Part shown: in pieces, positions 44,396 through 53,229 of the stretch
How the letters are laid out: every line of letters starts with the position of its first letter
Numbering within the stretch: the first letter of the stretch is position 1
Source: Streptomyces sp. CNH099
Lineage (GTDB): Bacteria; Actinomycetota; Actinomycetes; Streptomycetales; Streptomycetaceae
Reading direction: 5' to 3'
DNA length: 64,000 nt
Assembly: GCA_000514715.1 (NCBI GenBank)
Contig: KI911459.1
Span: 310,001-374,000, forward strand
Notes under the pieces: generated by a model
The model's database searches: none
Told to the model about the DNA's origin: nothing
Seen by the model: only the letters and a program-made list of their open reading frames with translations
Translations under genes and position numbers: made by a program

Positions 44396-45115
44396 GTGCT
44401 CATTGCCGGGTTCCCCGCGGGCGCATGGGGCACCAATTGTTATCTCCTCGCCCCGGCCGCGGGCGAGGAGTGCGTGATCGTCGACCCCGGGCACCGGGCG
44501 GCGGACGGCGTCGCGGAGGCGGTCGCCAAGCACCGGCTCAAGCCGGTCGCGGTCGTGCTCACCCACGGGCACCTGGACCACGTCGCCTCGGTGATCCCGG
44601 TCTGCGGCGCCCACGACGTGCCCGCCTGGATCCACCCCGCCGACCGGTACATGCTCGCCGAGCCGGAGAAGGCCCTCGGCATGGCCGTCGGCGCGCCGCT
44701 GCTCGGCGACCTGACCGTGGGGGAGCCGGACGACGTGGCCGAGCTGGCCGACGGCGCCGAGCTGGAGCTGGCCGGGCTGAACCTCACCGTCGCGCACGCG
44801 CCCGGCCATACCGAGGGGTCGGTGACCTTCCGGCTGCCCGAGCAGCCGGACGTGCCGCAGGTCCTCTTCTCGGGCGACCTGCTCTTCGCCGGCTCCATCG
44901 GACGCACCGACCTGCCCGGCGGCGACGCCGACGAGATCCTCCGGTCGCTGGCCCGCGTGTGCCTGCCGCTCGACGACTCGACCGTGGTGCTGCCCGGGCA
45001 CGGCCCTCAGACGACCATCGGCCGCGAGCGCGCCGGCAACCCCTTCCTGCAGGAGCCGGCCGCCGGGCCGGCGGGCGGCACGGCCGCCCCGCTCCGCCCA
45101 CGACGACGAATGTGA
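44396..45115 (+). CDS. Metallo-beta-lactamase-fold hydrolase, glyoxalase II-like
   Basis: A 239-residue MBL-fold protein. THGHLDHVASV is the H-x-H-x-D-H motif, HAPGHTEGSVTF the third histidine, FSGDLLFAGSIGRTDLPGG the aspartate and PGHGPQT the last histidine, so both zinc sites are complete. Resembles small glyoxalase II-like thioester hydrolases; the natural substrate is unknown. It is divergent from the isomerase gene, and its stop lies 11 nt before hisS. Confidence 0.9.
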   Translation: MLIAGFPAGAWGTNCYLLAPAAGEECVIVDPGHRAADGVAEAVAKHRLKPVAVVLTHGHLDHVASVIPVCGAHDVPAWIHPADRYMLAEPEKALGMAVGAPLLGDLTVGEPDDVAELADGAELELAGLNLTVAHAPGHTEGSVTFRLPEQPDVPQVLFSGDLLFAGSIGRTDLPGGDADEILRSLARVCLPLDDSTVVLPGHGPQTTIGRERAGNPFLQEPAAGPAGGTAAPLRPRRRM

Positions 45116-45126
45116 CGACACTCCCC

Positions 45127-46398
45127 GTGAGCACTTCACCGGCTTTCCGGGCCCCCCGGGGCACCTACGACCTGATCCCGCCGCGCTCCGCGGCCTACCT
45201 CGCCGTCCGCGAGGCGTTCGCCGCGCCCGCACGCCGCGCCGGCTACGGCTACGTCGAGACCCCCGGCTTCGAGGACGTGCGGCTCTTCGCCCGCGGCGTC
45301 GGCGAGTCCACCGACATCGTGACCAAGGAGATGTACACCCTCACCACCCGGGGCGGCGACGAGCTGGCGCTGCGCCCCGAGGGCACCGCCTCCGTGCTGC
45401 GCGCCGCGCTGGAGAACAACCTGCACAAGCAGGGCAACCTGCCGGTCAAGCTCTGGTACTCCGGCTCGTACTACCGCTACGAGCGCCCGCAGAAGGGCCG
45501 CTACCGGCACTTCTCCCAGGTCGGCGCCGAGGCCATCGGCGCCGAGGACCCGGCGCTCGACGCGGAGCTGATCGTCCTGGCCGTCGACGGCTACCGGGCG
45601 CTGGGGCTCACGGGCTTCCGGCTGCTGCTCAACTCCCTCGGCGACCGGGAGTGCCGGCCCGCGTACCGCACCGCGCTGCAGGACTTCCTGCGCGGCCTCG
45701 ACCTCGACGGGCCCACCCGCGAGCGGATCGAGATCAACCCGCTGCGGGTCCTCGACGACAAGCGCCCCGAGGTCCGGGCGCAGCTCGACGCCGCCCCGCT
45801 GATGCGCGACCACCTGTGCGAGGCGTGCAAGGCGTACCACGAGCAGGTGCGCGAGCTGCTGACGGCGGCCGGCGTCGCCTACGAGGACGACCCCCGGCTG
45901 GTCCGCGGCCTCGACTACTACACGCGCACCACCTTCGAGTTCGTCCACGACGGCCTCGGCGCGCAGTCCGCCATCGGCGGCGGCGGCCGCTACGACGGCC
46001 TGTCGGAGATGATCGGCGGCCCCGCGCTGCCGTCGGTGGGCTGGGCGCTGGGCGTGGACCGCACGGTGCTGGCGCTGGCGGCCGAGGGCGTGGAGCTGGA
46101 CCTGCCCGCGGCCACCGACGTGTACGCGGCGGCCCTCGGCGAGCGGGCCCGCAGGACGCTGTTCGGCGTGGTCACCGAGCTGCGCCGGGCCGGGGTCGCG
46201 GCCGACTTCGCGTTCGGCGGCAAGGGGCTGAAGAACGCGCTGAAGTCCGCCGACCGCTCCGGCGCCCGCTTCGCGCTGGTCGCCGGCGAGCGGGATCTCG
46301 ACGAGGGCGTCGTGCAGCTGAAGGACCTCGGCAGCGGCGAGCAGCGGCCGGTCGCGCTGGCGGCGGTCGTGGACGAGCTGCGGGGGCTGCTCGCCTGA
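45127..46398 (+). CDS. hisS: Histidyl-tRNA synthetase
   Basis: A 423-residue class II synthetase. FRAPRGTYDLIPP is the normal N-terminus, RPEGTASVLRA and YSGSYYRYERPQKGRYRHFSQ include motif 2, LVRGLDYYTRTTFEF and GGGGRYDGLSEMIGG are the two histidine signatures, and motif 3 is LPSVGWALGVDRT. The anticodon-binding domain follows. The GTG at 45127 (VSTSPAF) or one at 45112, which overlaps the previous stop, may be the start; 45127 gives the shorter, more typical protein. Confidence 0.96.
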   Translation: MSTSPAFRAPRGTYDLIPPRSAAYLAVREAFAAPARRAGYGYVETPGFEDVRLFARGVGESTDIVTKEMYTLTTRGGDELALRPEGTASVLRAALENNLHKQGNLPVKLWYSGSYYRYERPQKGRYRHFSQVGAEAIGAEDPALDAELIVLAVDGYRALGLTGFRLLLNSLGDRECRPAYRTALQDFLRGLDLDGPTRERIEINPLRVLDDKRPEVRAQLDAAPLMRDHLCEACKAYHEQVRELLTAAGVAYEDDPRLVRGLDYYTRTTFEFVHDGLGAQSAIGGGGRYDGLSEMIGGPALPSVGWALGVDRTVLALAAEGVELDLPAATDVYAAALGERARRTLFGVVTELRRAGVAADFAFGGKGLKNALKSADRSGARFALVAGERDLDEGVVQLKDLGSGEQRPVALAAVVDELRGLLA

Positions 46399-46454
46399 CT
46401 CCCGCGGCCGACCCCCGCGGCCGACTTCCGCGGTGGCCCGGTGACGGGTGGATT

Positions 46455-46460
46455 TACGCT
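46455..46460 (+). promoter_or_regulatory. Candidate -10 element before a possible leaderless ORF
   Basis: TACGCT ends exactly 6 nt before an ATG at 46467, the same geometry as the other leaderless starts in this window. It is the best promoter candidate for the VKOR gene. Confidence 0.4.
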
Positions 46461-46466
46461 GGTCGA

Positions 46467-46631
46467 ATGCGTGGTCGGGCATCGTTGCCCCCTGCCGGTG
46501 GATGGCCGTGGCCGACCGGCTGTTCCCGGGCGCACCGGTGCCCGATCGCCCGGCGTTGCGGCACAATGAGGTGCCGCCACCGAACCACGAGGTGCCGCCA
46601 CCGACCCGAGCCCACGGAAGCAGCGAGATGA
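46467..46631 (+). CDS. Possible 54-residue upstream ORF of the VKOR gene
   Basis: The frame MRGRASLPPAGGWPW... is Arg/Cys/His-rich and contains a 21-bp duplication (46567-46582 and 46588-46603) that gives a repeated RCRHR. It ends in ATGA overlapping the VKOR start codon. A leaderless start is possible. Composition is unlike a normal protein, so it may be a regulatory uORF or chance. Confidence 0.3.
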   Translation: MRGRASLPPAGGWPWPTGCSRAHRCPIARRCGTMRCRHRTTRCRHRPEPTEAAR

Positions 46632-47269
46632 CCACGACCGCGACCAGAACGGCCCCGCCCCGGCACGAGGAACCGCCCGAGTCCGGACTGATCGGGGCGA
46701 GCCGACCGTTCGCCTGGCTGCTGATCGTCTGCGGCACGCTGGGCGTGGTGGCGTCCGCGGTGATCACGCACGACAAGATGAAGCTGCTGGAGGACCCGAA
46801 CTACGTCTCGGCCTGCAGCCTCAACCCGGTGCTGTCGTGCAACAACATCATGAAGAGCTGGCAGGCGTCGGTGTTCGGGTTCTCGAACCCGTTCGTCGGC
46901 TGGGTCGCCTTCCCGATGCTCGTCGTGATCGGCGTCGGCCTGCTGGCCGGCGGCCGGCACCGGCGCTGGTGGTGGACGGGCCTGTGGGCGGGCTCCCTCT
47001 TCGGCGTCGGCTTCGTCTCCTTCCTCCAGTACTCCTCGCTGTACAAGATCGGCTCGCTGTGCCTGTGGTGCTGCCTGGTCTGGGCGGTGACGATCCTGAT
47101 CTTCTGGTACACCACCGTGCACAACGTCAAGACCGGCGTCTTCCCGGTCTCGGCGCGGGTGCGCGAGGCGGTGCTGGAGTTCAACTGGGTGGTGCCGGTC
47201 CTCTGGTACGGGACCCTGCTCATCCTGATCGGCATCCGCTGGTGGTCGTACTGGAAGACGCTCCTCTGA
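46628..47269 (+). CDS. Vitamin K epoxide reductase (VKOR) family protein
   Basis: A 213-residue membrane protein with four to five helices. CLWC at residues 145-148 is the VKOR redox motif, and C63 and C71 form the second cysteine pair that relays electrons. In actinobacteria VKOR re-oxidises DsbA-like proteins using menaquinone, so it supports disulfide formation outside the cytoplasm. The start MTTTATRTAPP was chosen because the frame upstream is repetitive and non-conserved. No secreted DsbA lies beside it. Confidence 0.92.
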   Translation: MTTTATRTAPPRHEEPPESGLIGASRPFAWLLIVCGTLGVVASAVITHDKMKLLEDPNYVSACSLNPVLSCNNIMKSWQASVFGFSNPFVGWVAFPMLVVIGVGLLAGGRHRRWWWTGLWAGSLFGVGFVSFLQYSSLYKIGSLCLWCCLVWAVTILIFWYTTVHNVKTGVFPVSARVREAVLEFNWVVPVLWYGTLLILIGIRWWSYWKTLL

Positions 47270-47303
47270 GCGCTGTCGGTCCCGTGGCATAGGCTCGGGA
47301 AGC

Positions 47304-48701
47304 GTGGAGCCCGACCTGTTCACCGCCGCGGCCGAGGAGCGCCGGGAGAAGGATCCCGGCAGCTCTCCGCTGGCCGTCCGGATGCGCCCGCGCACCCTCG
47401 ACGAGGTCGTGGGGCAGCAGCACCTGCTGCGGCCCGGCGCACCGCTGCGCCGGCTCGTCGGCGAGGGCGCCGGGGGTGGGGGAGGGCCGGCGGGTCCGGC
47501 GTCCGTGCTGCTGTGGGGTCCGCCCGGTACCGGCAAGACCACACTGGCGTACGTGGTCAGCCAGGCCACCCGGAAGCGCTTCGTGGAGCTGTCCGCGATC
47601 ACCGCGGGCGTCAAGGAGGTCCGCGCGGTCATCGAGGGCGCCCGCCGCGCCACCGGGGGGTACGGCGAGGAGACCGTCCTCTTCCTCGACGAGATCCACC
47701 GCTTCAGCAAGGCCCAGCAGGACTCCCTGCTGCCCGCGGTGGAGAACCGCTGGGTGACGCTGATCGCGGCCACCACGGAGAATCCGTACTTCTCCGTCAT
47801 CTCCCCGCTGCTGTCCCGCTCGCTGCTGCTCACGCTGGAGCCGCTCAGCGAGGACGACGTGCGCGGGCTGCTGCGCCGGGCGGTCACCGCCGAGCGCGGG
47901 CTGGGCGGCGCGGTGACGCTGCCGGCGGAGTCCGAGGAGCACCTGCTGCGGATCGCGGGCGGCGACGCGCGCCGGGCGCTCACGGCGCTGGAGGCGGCGG
48001 CGGGCGCGGCGCTGGCGCAGGGCGAGCCGGAGGTGTCGCTGCCGACGCTGGAGGCGGCGGTGGACCGCGCCGCCGTGGCGTACGACCGGGACGGCGACCA
48101 GCACTACGACGTGGCCAGCGCCCTCATCAAGTCCGTGCGCGGCTCGGACGTGGACGCCGCGCTGCACTATCTGGCGCGCATGATCGAGGCGGGCGAGGAC
48201 CCCCGGTTCATCGCCCGGCGGCTGATGATCTCCGCCAGCGAGGACATCGGTCTTGCCGACTCCTCGGCGCTGCAGACGGCGGTCGCGGCGGCCCAGGCGG
48301 TGGCCATGATCGGTTTCCCGGAGGCGGCGCTGACGCTGGCGCACGCCACGGTGGCGCTCGCGCTGGCCCCGAAGTCCAACGCGGTGACGAAGGCCATCGG
48401 CGCCGCGATGGACGACGTCCGGGCCGGCCGGGCGGGCCCGGTGCCGGCGCACCTGCGCGACGGGCACTACAAGGGCGCGGAGAAGCTGGGCCACGCGCAG
48501 GGGTACGTGTATCCGCACGACGTCCCCGGCGCCATCGCCGCCCAGCAGTACGCCCCGGACGCCCTCGCCGGCCGGCGGTACTACGAACCCACGCGGTACG
48601 GGGCCGAGGCGCGGTACGCCGAGGTCGTCGAGCGGGTCCGGGAGCGGCTGGCCGGCACCGCCCGGCAGGACGGGCCGGGGCGGGGCGGCGAGAGGGACTG
48701 A
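47304..48701 (+). CDS. rarA: RarA/MgsA AAA+ ATPase
   Basis: A 465-residue replication-associated recombination protein related to clamp loaders. Walker A is GPPGTGKTTLAY, Walker B FLDEIHRFSKAQQDS, sensor 1 LIAATTENPYFSV. The C-terminal part with YDVASALIKSVRGSDVDAAL and the end PHDVPGAIAAQQYAPD is specific to RarA/MgsA/WRNIP1. It acts at stalled replication forks. TAGGCT, a -10-like box, ends 8 nt before the GTG start. Confidence 0.94.
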   Translation: MEPDLFTAAAEERREKDPGSSPLAVRMRPRTLDEVVGQQHLLRPGAPLRRLVGEGAGGGGGPAGPASVLLWGPPGTGKTTLAYVVSQATRKRFVELSAITAGVKEVRAVIEGARRATGGYGEETVLFLDEIHRFSKAQQDSLLPAVENRWVTLIAATTENPYFSVISPLLSRSLLLTLEPLSEDDVRGLLRRAVTAERGLGGAVTLPAESEEHLLRIAGGDARRALTALEAAAGAALAQGEPEVSLPTLEAAVDRAAVAYDRDGDQHYDVASALIKSVRGSDVDAALHYLARMIEAGEDPRFIARRLMISASEDIGLADSSALQTAVAAAQAVAMIGFPEAALTLAHATVALALAPKSNAVTKAIGAAMDDVRAGRAGPVPAHLRDGHYKGAEKLGHAQGYVYPHDVPGAIAAQQYAPDALAGRRYYEPTRYGAEARYAEVVERVRERLAGTARQDGPGRGGERD

Positions 48702-48816
48702 GGCCCGGCGTGCGGCCGGCCCGCGGGTGACGCGGATCACGGCGCCCGGTCGCCGGGAATGCCCGAATTCTTCAGAGCGTTCCCCCAGGTTGTCGCGCAC
48801 GAGCCCGACAATCACT

Positions 48817-48835
48817 TAAGGTAAGCCTTGCCTAA
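48817..48835. promoter_or_regulatory. Iron-box-like palindrome upstream of rpsD
   Basis: TAAGGTAAGCCTTGCCTAA lies 26-44 nt before the rpsD start. Its reverse complement matches 15 of 19 bases of the DtxR/IdeR/DmdR1 iron-box consensus that I remember (TTAGGTTAGGCTAACCTAA). The half-sites are intact (TTAGG and ACCTTA). It overlaps the probable -10 region. Confidence 0.55.
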
Positions 48836-48860
48836 CTTTCCCTGAGGAGGACGGAACCGC

Positions 48861-49472
48861 GTGAACCAGCCGCGCCCCAAGGTCCGCAAGTCGCGGGCCC
48901 TCGGCATCCCGCTCACCCCGAAGGCCGCCAAGTACTTCGAGAACCGCCCGTACCCGCCCGGCATGCACGGCCGCGGCCGCAAGCAGACCAGCGACTACAA
49001 GGTGCGGCTGCTTGAGAAGCAGCGCCTGCGCGCGCAGTACGACCTCAGCGAGCGCCAGCTCGTCCGGGCGTACGAGCGGGCCAGCAAGGTGCAGGGCAAG
49101 ACCGGTGAGGCGCTGATCGTCGAGCTGGAGCGCCGCCTGGACGCCCTGGTCCTCCGCGCCGGGCTGGCCCGGACCGTCTACCAGTCCCGGCAGATGGTCG
49201 TGCACGGCCACATCGCGGTCAACGGCCGCAAGGTCGACAAGCCGTCCTTCCGGGTCCGCCCCGGCGACGTGGTCACGGTCCGCGAGCGCAGCCGCGAGAA
49301 GTACCCCTTCCAGGTCGCGCGCGAGGGCGGCTACGCCCCGGACGGCGAGACCCCCCGCTATCTGGAGGTCAACCTGCCGGCCCTCGCCTTCCGCCTGGAC
49401 CGCGACCCGAACCGCCGCGAGATCCCCGTCGTCTGCGACGAGCAGCTGGTCGTGGAGTACTACGCCCGCTGA
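48861..49472 (+). CDS. rpsD: 30S ribosomal protein S4
   Basis: A 203-residue S4 protein, an early 16S rRNA binder. The S4 RNA-binding domain is RLDALVLRAGLARTVYQSRQMVVHGHIAVNG. The N-terminus MNQPRPKVRKSRALGIPLTP lacks the zinc-binding cysteines of many S4 proteins, so it is the zinc-free form. It stands alone, away from the alpha operon, as in other streptomycetes from memory. GAGGAGG gives a strong ribosome site. The upstream iron-box-like sequence is unexpected for this gene. Confidence 0.97.
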   Translation: MNQPRPKVRKSRALGIPLTPKAAKYFENRPYPPGMHGRGRKQTSDYKVRLLEKQRLRAQYDLSERQLVRAYERASKVQGKTGEALIVELERRLDALVLRAGLARTVYQSRQMVVHGHIAVNGRKVDKPSFRVRPGDVVTVRERSREKYPFQVAREGGYAPDGETPRYLEVNLPALAFRLDRDPNRREIPVVCDEQLVVEYYAR

Positions 49473-49521
49473 CGAGCCCCCTGCGGCGGCCCCCGGCGGC
49501 GGCGCACCGCCCCGCCCCCGG

Positions 49522-49545
49522 CCCCCGGCCCACCGCGGCCGGGGG
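49522..49545 (+). terminator. Terminator of rpsD
   Basis: A perfect 9-bp stem (49522-49530 with 49537-49545) with a 6-nt loop, followed by TTTCAT, about 50 nt after the stop. Confidence 0.7.
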
Positions 49546-49583
49546 TTTCATACGCCCCGCCGCGCCCGGCGCCGGGCGCACGG

Positions 49584-49611
49584 AACGTACGCGCAGATAT
49601 GCGCAACGTAC
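49584..49611. promoter_or_regulatory. Operator-like repeat upstream of the DUF948 gene
   Basis: Two AACGTAC copies (49584-49590 and 49605-49611) are spaced by 21 bp, two DNA turns. Between them lies GCGCAGATATGCGC, an inverted repeat GCGCA/TGCGC. The stretch is noticeably AT-richer than its surroundings. It is about 125 nt before the DUF948 start. Confidence 0.4.
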
Positions 49612-49734
49612 AATCGGCCCGCGCAACTCCCCTGTGCACGGACGCTAATCCGGTACGGCGCTGTCGGTCCGGCGCGATAGGGTCGGACCCTGCCTGCGGC
49701 AGCGCAAACCCCCGTCCCGAAGGAGCGGTGCAAC

Positions 49735-50175
49735 GTGTCCGGTGGAGAGGTGGCCGGCATCCTCGTGGCCGTCTTCTGGGCCATCCTGGTCTCGTTCCTC
49801 GCGGTGGCCCTGTTCCGGCTCGCGCAGACGCTCCGCGCCGCGGGCGAGCTGGTCACGCGCGTGACCGAGGAGGCCGTCCCGCTGCTCTCCGACGCCGGCG
49901 CCACCGTCCGCTCGGCGAACACCCAGCTGGCCCGGGTCGACGCCATCGCGTCCGACGTCCAGGAGGTCACGGCGAACGCCTCGGCGCTGTCCGGCACCGT
50001 CTCCACCGCCTTCGGCGGGCCGCTGGTGAAGGTGGCCGCGTTCGGGTACGGGGTGCGCCGCGCGCTCGGCCGGAACCGGGGCGCGGCCGGGGACGACGAC
50101 GGCGACGTGATCGTCGCTAACGCCCGGGTGCCCGCCGCTCGCCGGGGCTTTTCCGCCAGGCGCAGAAAGGGCTGA
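49735..50175 (+). CDS. DUF948 membrane protein
   Basis: A 146-residue protein with an N-terminal membrane helix (GILVAVFWAILVSFLAVALF) and a helical region resembling methyl-accepting protein coiled coils (VPLLSDAGATVRSANTQLARVDAIA). This matches the DUF948 family of Gram-positive envelope proteins. The C-terminal end is basic. Function unknown. It precedes another small protein and alaS with short spacing, which suggests one operon. GTG start with GAAGGAG upstream. Confidence 0.83.
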   Translation: MSGGEVAGILVAVFWAILVSFLAVALFRLAQTLRAAGELVTRVTEEAVPLLSDAGATVRSANTQLARVDAIASDVQEVTANASALSGTVSTAFGGPLVKVAAFGYGVRRALGRNRGAAGDDDGDVIVANARVPAARRGFSARRRKG

Positions 50176-50181
50176 GTAGCA

Positions 50182-50532
50182 TTGTTCCGTCGGACCTTCT
50201 GGTTCACGACCGGTGCGGCCACCGGCGTCTGGGCCACCCTCAGGGCACAGCGGGCGATGCGCCGCGTCACCCCGGAGGGCATCGCGGCCACGGCCGCCAA
50301 CCGCGCCGTCGACACCGGCCGGCGCGCCCTGCTCTTCGCCCGCGACGTCCGCGCCGCCATGGCCGAGCGTGAGGACCAGCTCAACGACGCCCTCGGGCTC
50401 AGCCCCCGCAGCCGCCCGGCGGAACTGCCGGGGCGGCGCGTCAAGGCCCAGCTCGAACGGAAGGCCGGACGCCGCCGGCCGAACGACCGCAACCCGCACC
50501 ACCGCAATCGCAACCTGAAAGAGGACCACTGA
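50182..50532 (+). CDS. Small hypothetical protein with an N-terminal hydrophobic segment (DUF6167-like)
   Basis: A 116-residue protein starting LFRRTFWFTTGAATGVWATL, a short hydrophobic segment, followed by a basic helical part and an Arg/Asn-rich tail. From memory this resembles DUF6167, found before alaS in streptomycetes. The TTG start lies 6 nt after the DUF948 stop, and the stop overlaps the alaS ATG as TGATG, so the three genes are coupled. Confidence 0.72.
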   Translation: MFRRTFWFTTGAATGVWATLRAQRAMRRVTPEGIAATAANRAVDTGRRALLFARDVRAAMAEREDQLNDALGLSPRSRPAELPGRRVKAQLERKAGRRRPNDRNPHHRNRNLKEDH

Positions 50533-53201
50533 TGGAGTCGGCCGAAATCCGCCGCCGCTGGCTGCGCTTCTTCGAAGAGCGTGGGCACACCGTCGTGCCG
50601 TCGGCGTCGCTGATCGCCGACGACCCCACGTTGCTCCTCATCAACGCGGGCATGGTCCCCTTCAAGCCGTACTTCCTCGGCGAGGCCACCCCGCCGTACA
50701 AGCGCGCCACCAGCGTGCAGAAGTGCATCCGCACCCCCGACATCGACGAGGTCGGCAAGACCACCCGGCACGGCACGTTCTTCCAGATGTGCGGCAACTT
50801 CTCCTTCGGGGACTACTTCAAGGAGGGCGCCGCCACCCTCGCCTGGGAACTGCTCACCACCCCGCAGGAAGCCGGGGGTTACGGACTGGACCCCGAGCGC
50901 CTGTGGATCACGGTCTACGAGGACGACGACGAGGCCGAGCGCATCTGGCGCGAGGTCGTCGGCGTGCCCCCCGAGCGCATCCAGCGCCTGGGCAAGGAGG
51001 AGAACTACTGGGACATGGGCGTGCCCGGTCCCTGCGGCCCCTGCTCCGAGGTCAGCTACGACCGCGGCCCCGAGTTCGGCGAGGAGGGCGGCCCCGCCGT
51101 CAACGACGAGCGCTACGTGGAGATCTGGAACCTGGTCTTCATGCAGTACGTCCGCGGCCCCGGCGCGGGCAAGGACTACCCCATCCTGGGCGACCTCCCG
51201 CAGCAGAACATCGACACCGGCCTCGGCCTTGAGCGGCTGGCGATGATCCTGCAGGGCGTGCACAACATGTACGAGATCGACACCTCGCGCGTCGTGATCG
51301 ACAAGGCCGGGGAGCTGACCGGCGTGCGCTACGGCGCCGCCGACCACTCGGACGTCTCGCTGCGCGTCGTCTCCGACCACATGCGCGCCTCCGTCATGCT
51401 CATCGGCGACGGCGTCACCCCCGGCAACGAGGGCCGCGGCTACGTGCTGCGCCGCATCATGCGCCGCGCCGTGCGCAACATGAGGCTGCTCGGCGCCGAC
51501 CGCCCCGTCGTCGGCGAGCTGGTCGACGTCGTCATCCGCACCATGGGCGAGCAGTACCCGGAGCTGATCGCCGACCGCAAGCGCATCGAGTCCGTCGCGC
51601 TCGCCGAGGAGGCCCGCTTCCTCAAGACCCTCAAGGCCGGCACCAACGTGCTGGACACCGCCGTCTCCGAGGCCAGGGCCGCCGGCTCCGGCGTGCTCCC
51701 CGGCGACAAGGCGTTCCTGCTCCACGACACCTGGGGCTTCCCCATCGACCTCACCCTGGAGATGGCCTCCGAGCAGGGGCTGACGGTCGACGAGGACGGC
51801 TTCCGGCGGCTGATGAAGGAGCAGCGGGAGCGGGCCAAGGCCGACGCCGCCGCCAAGAAGACCGGCCACGCCGACCTGTCCGCCTACCGCGAGGTCGCCG
51901 ACTCCGCCGGCGCCACCGAGTTCACCGGCTACACCCGGACCGAGTCCGAGTCCACCGTCGTCGGCCTGCTGGTGGGCGGGGTGGGCTCACCCGCCGCCAC
52001 CGAGGGCGACGAGGTCGAGGTCATCCTCGACCGCACCCCCTTCTACGCCGAGGGCGGCGGCCAGCTCGCCGACACCGGGCGGATCCGGCTCGGGTCCGGC
52101 GCCGTGGTCGACGTCCGCGACGTCCAGCAGCCCGTGCCCGGCGTCAGCGTGCACAAGGGCGTCGTCCAGGTCGGCGAGGTCACCGTCGGCGAGCCCGCGC
52201 AGGCCGTCATCGACGTGAGCCGGCGGCGCGCCATCGCCCGCGCCCACAGCGCCACCCACCTCACCCACCAGGCGCTGCGCGACGCCCTCGGCCCGACCGC
52301 CGCCCAGGCCGGCTCCGAGAACGCCCCGGGCCGCTTCCGCTTCGACTTCGGCGCGCCCGCCGCCGTGCCGAACGGCGTCCTCGGGGACGTCGAGCAGAAG
52401 ATCAACGAGGTGCTCGCGCGCGAACTCGACGTGCACGCCGAGGTCATGTCGATGCAGGACGCCAAGAAGCAGGGCGCGCTCGCCGAGTTCGGCGAGAAGT
52501 ACGGCGACCGGGTCCGCGTCGTCACCATCGGCGACTTCTCCAAAGAGCTGTGCGGCGGCACGCACGTGCACAACACCGCCCAGCTCGGCCTCGTCAAGCT
52601 GCTCGGCGAGTCCTCCATCGGCGCCGGCGTGCGCCGGGTGGAGGCCCTGGTCGGCGTCGACGCGTACCACTTCCTCGCCCGCGAGCACACCGTGGTCCAC
52701 CAGCTCACCGAGCTGCTCAAGGGCCGCCCGGAGGAGCTGCCCGAGCGGATCTCCGGCATGCTCGCCCGGCTGAAGGACGCGGAGAAGGAGATCGAGAAGT
52801 TCCGCGCCGAGAAGGTGCTGCAGGCCGCCGCCGGCCTCGCCGAGGGCGCCGGGGACGTGCGCGGCGTCGCCGTCGTCGCCGCCCGGGTGCCCGACGGCAC
52901 CGCCGCCGAGGACCTGCGCAGGCTCGTCCTGGACGTACGCGGCCGGATCCCCGGCGACCGGCCGGCCGTCGTGGCGCTCTTCTCCGTCGCGGCCGGTCGT
53001 CCGCTCACCGTGATCGCCACCAACGAGGCCGCACGCGAGCGCGGGCTGAAGGCCGGCGACCTGGTGCGCACGGCGGCCAAGACGCTCGGCGGCGGAGGCG
53101 GCGGCAAGCCGGACATCGCCCAGGGCGGCGGGCAGGACCCGCAGGCCGTCGGCGAGGCCGTGGCCGCCGTGGAGCGGGGTGTGGCGGAGGCCGCCGCCTG
53201 A
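50532..53201 (+). CDS. alaS: Alanyl-tRNA synthetase
   Basis: An 889-residue class II synthetase. MESAEIRRRWLRFFEERGHT is the normal start; the catalytic core includes RHGTFFQMCGNFSFGDYFKE and GLGLERLAMILQG. The editing domain has the HSATH motif (AHSATHLTHQALR) and CGGTHVHNT, completing the zinc site. The C-terminal oligomerisation domain (C-Ala) has a Gly-rich end GGGGGKPDIAQGGG. Full length and intact. Confidence 0.97.
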   Translation: MESAEIRRRWLRFFEERGHTVVPSASLIADDPTLLLINAGMVPFKPYFLGEATPPYKRATSVQKCIRTPDIDEVGKTTRHGTFFQMCGNFSFGDYFKEGAATLAWELLTTPQEAGGYGLDPERLWITVYEDDDEAERIWREVVGVPPERIQRLGKEENYWDMGVPGPCGPCSEVSYDRGPEFGEEGGPAVNDERYVEIWNLVFMQYVRGPGAGKDYPILGDLPQQNIDTGLGLERLAMILQGVHNMYEIDTSRVVIDKAGELTGVRYGAADHSDVSLRVVSDHMRASVMLIGDGVTPGNEGRGYVLRRIMRRAVRNMRLLGADRPVVGELVDVVIRTMGEQYPELIADRKRIESVALAEEARFLKTLKAGTNVLDTAVSEARAAGSGVLPGDKAFLLHDTWGFPIDLTLEMASEQGLTVDEDGFRRLMKEQRERAKADAAAKKTGHADLSAYREVADSAGATEFTGYTRTESESTVVGLLVGGVGSPAATEGDEVEVILDRTPFYAEGGGQLADTGRIRLGSGAVVDVRDVQQPVPGVSVHKGVVQVGEVTVGEPAQAVIDVSRRRAIARAHSATHLTHQALRDALGPTAAQAGSENAPGRFRFDFGAPAAVPNGVLGDVEQKINEVLARELDVHAEVMSMQDAKKQGALAEFGEKYGDRVRVVTIGDFSKELCGGTHVHNTAQLGLVKLLGESSIGAGVRRVEALVGVDAYHFLAREHTVVHQLTELLKGRPEELPERISGMLARLKDAEKEIEKFRAEKVLQAAAGLAEGAGDVRGVAVVAARVPDGTAAEDLRRLVLDVRGRIPGDRPAVVALFSVAAGRPLTVIATNEAARERGLKAGDLVRTAAKTLGGGGGGKPDIAQGGGQDPQAVGEAVAAVERGVAEAAA

Positions 53202-53229
53202 TGCGCGGCGGCAGCCGGAGGGCCGGGTG

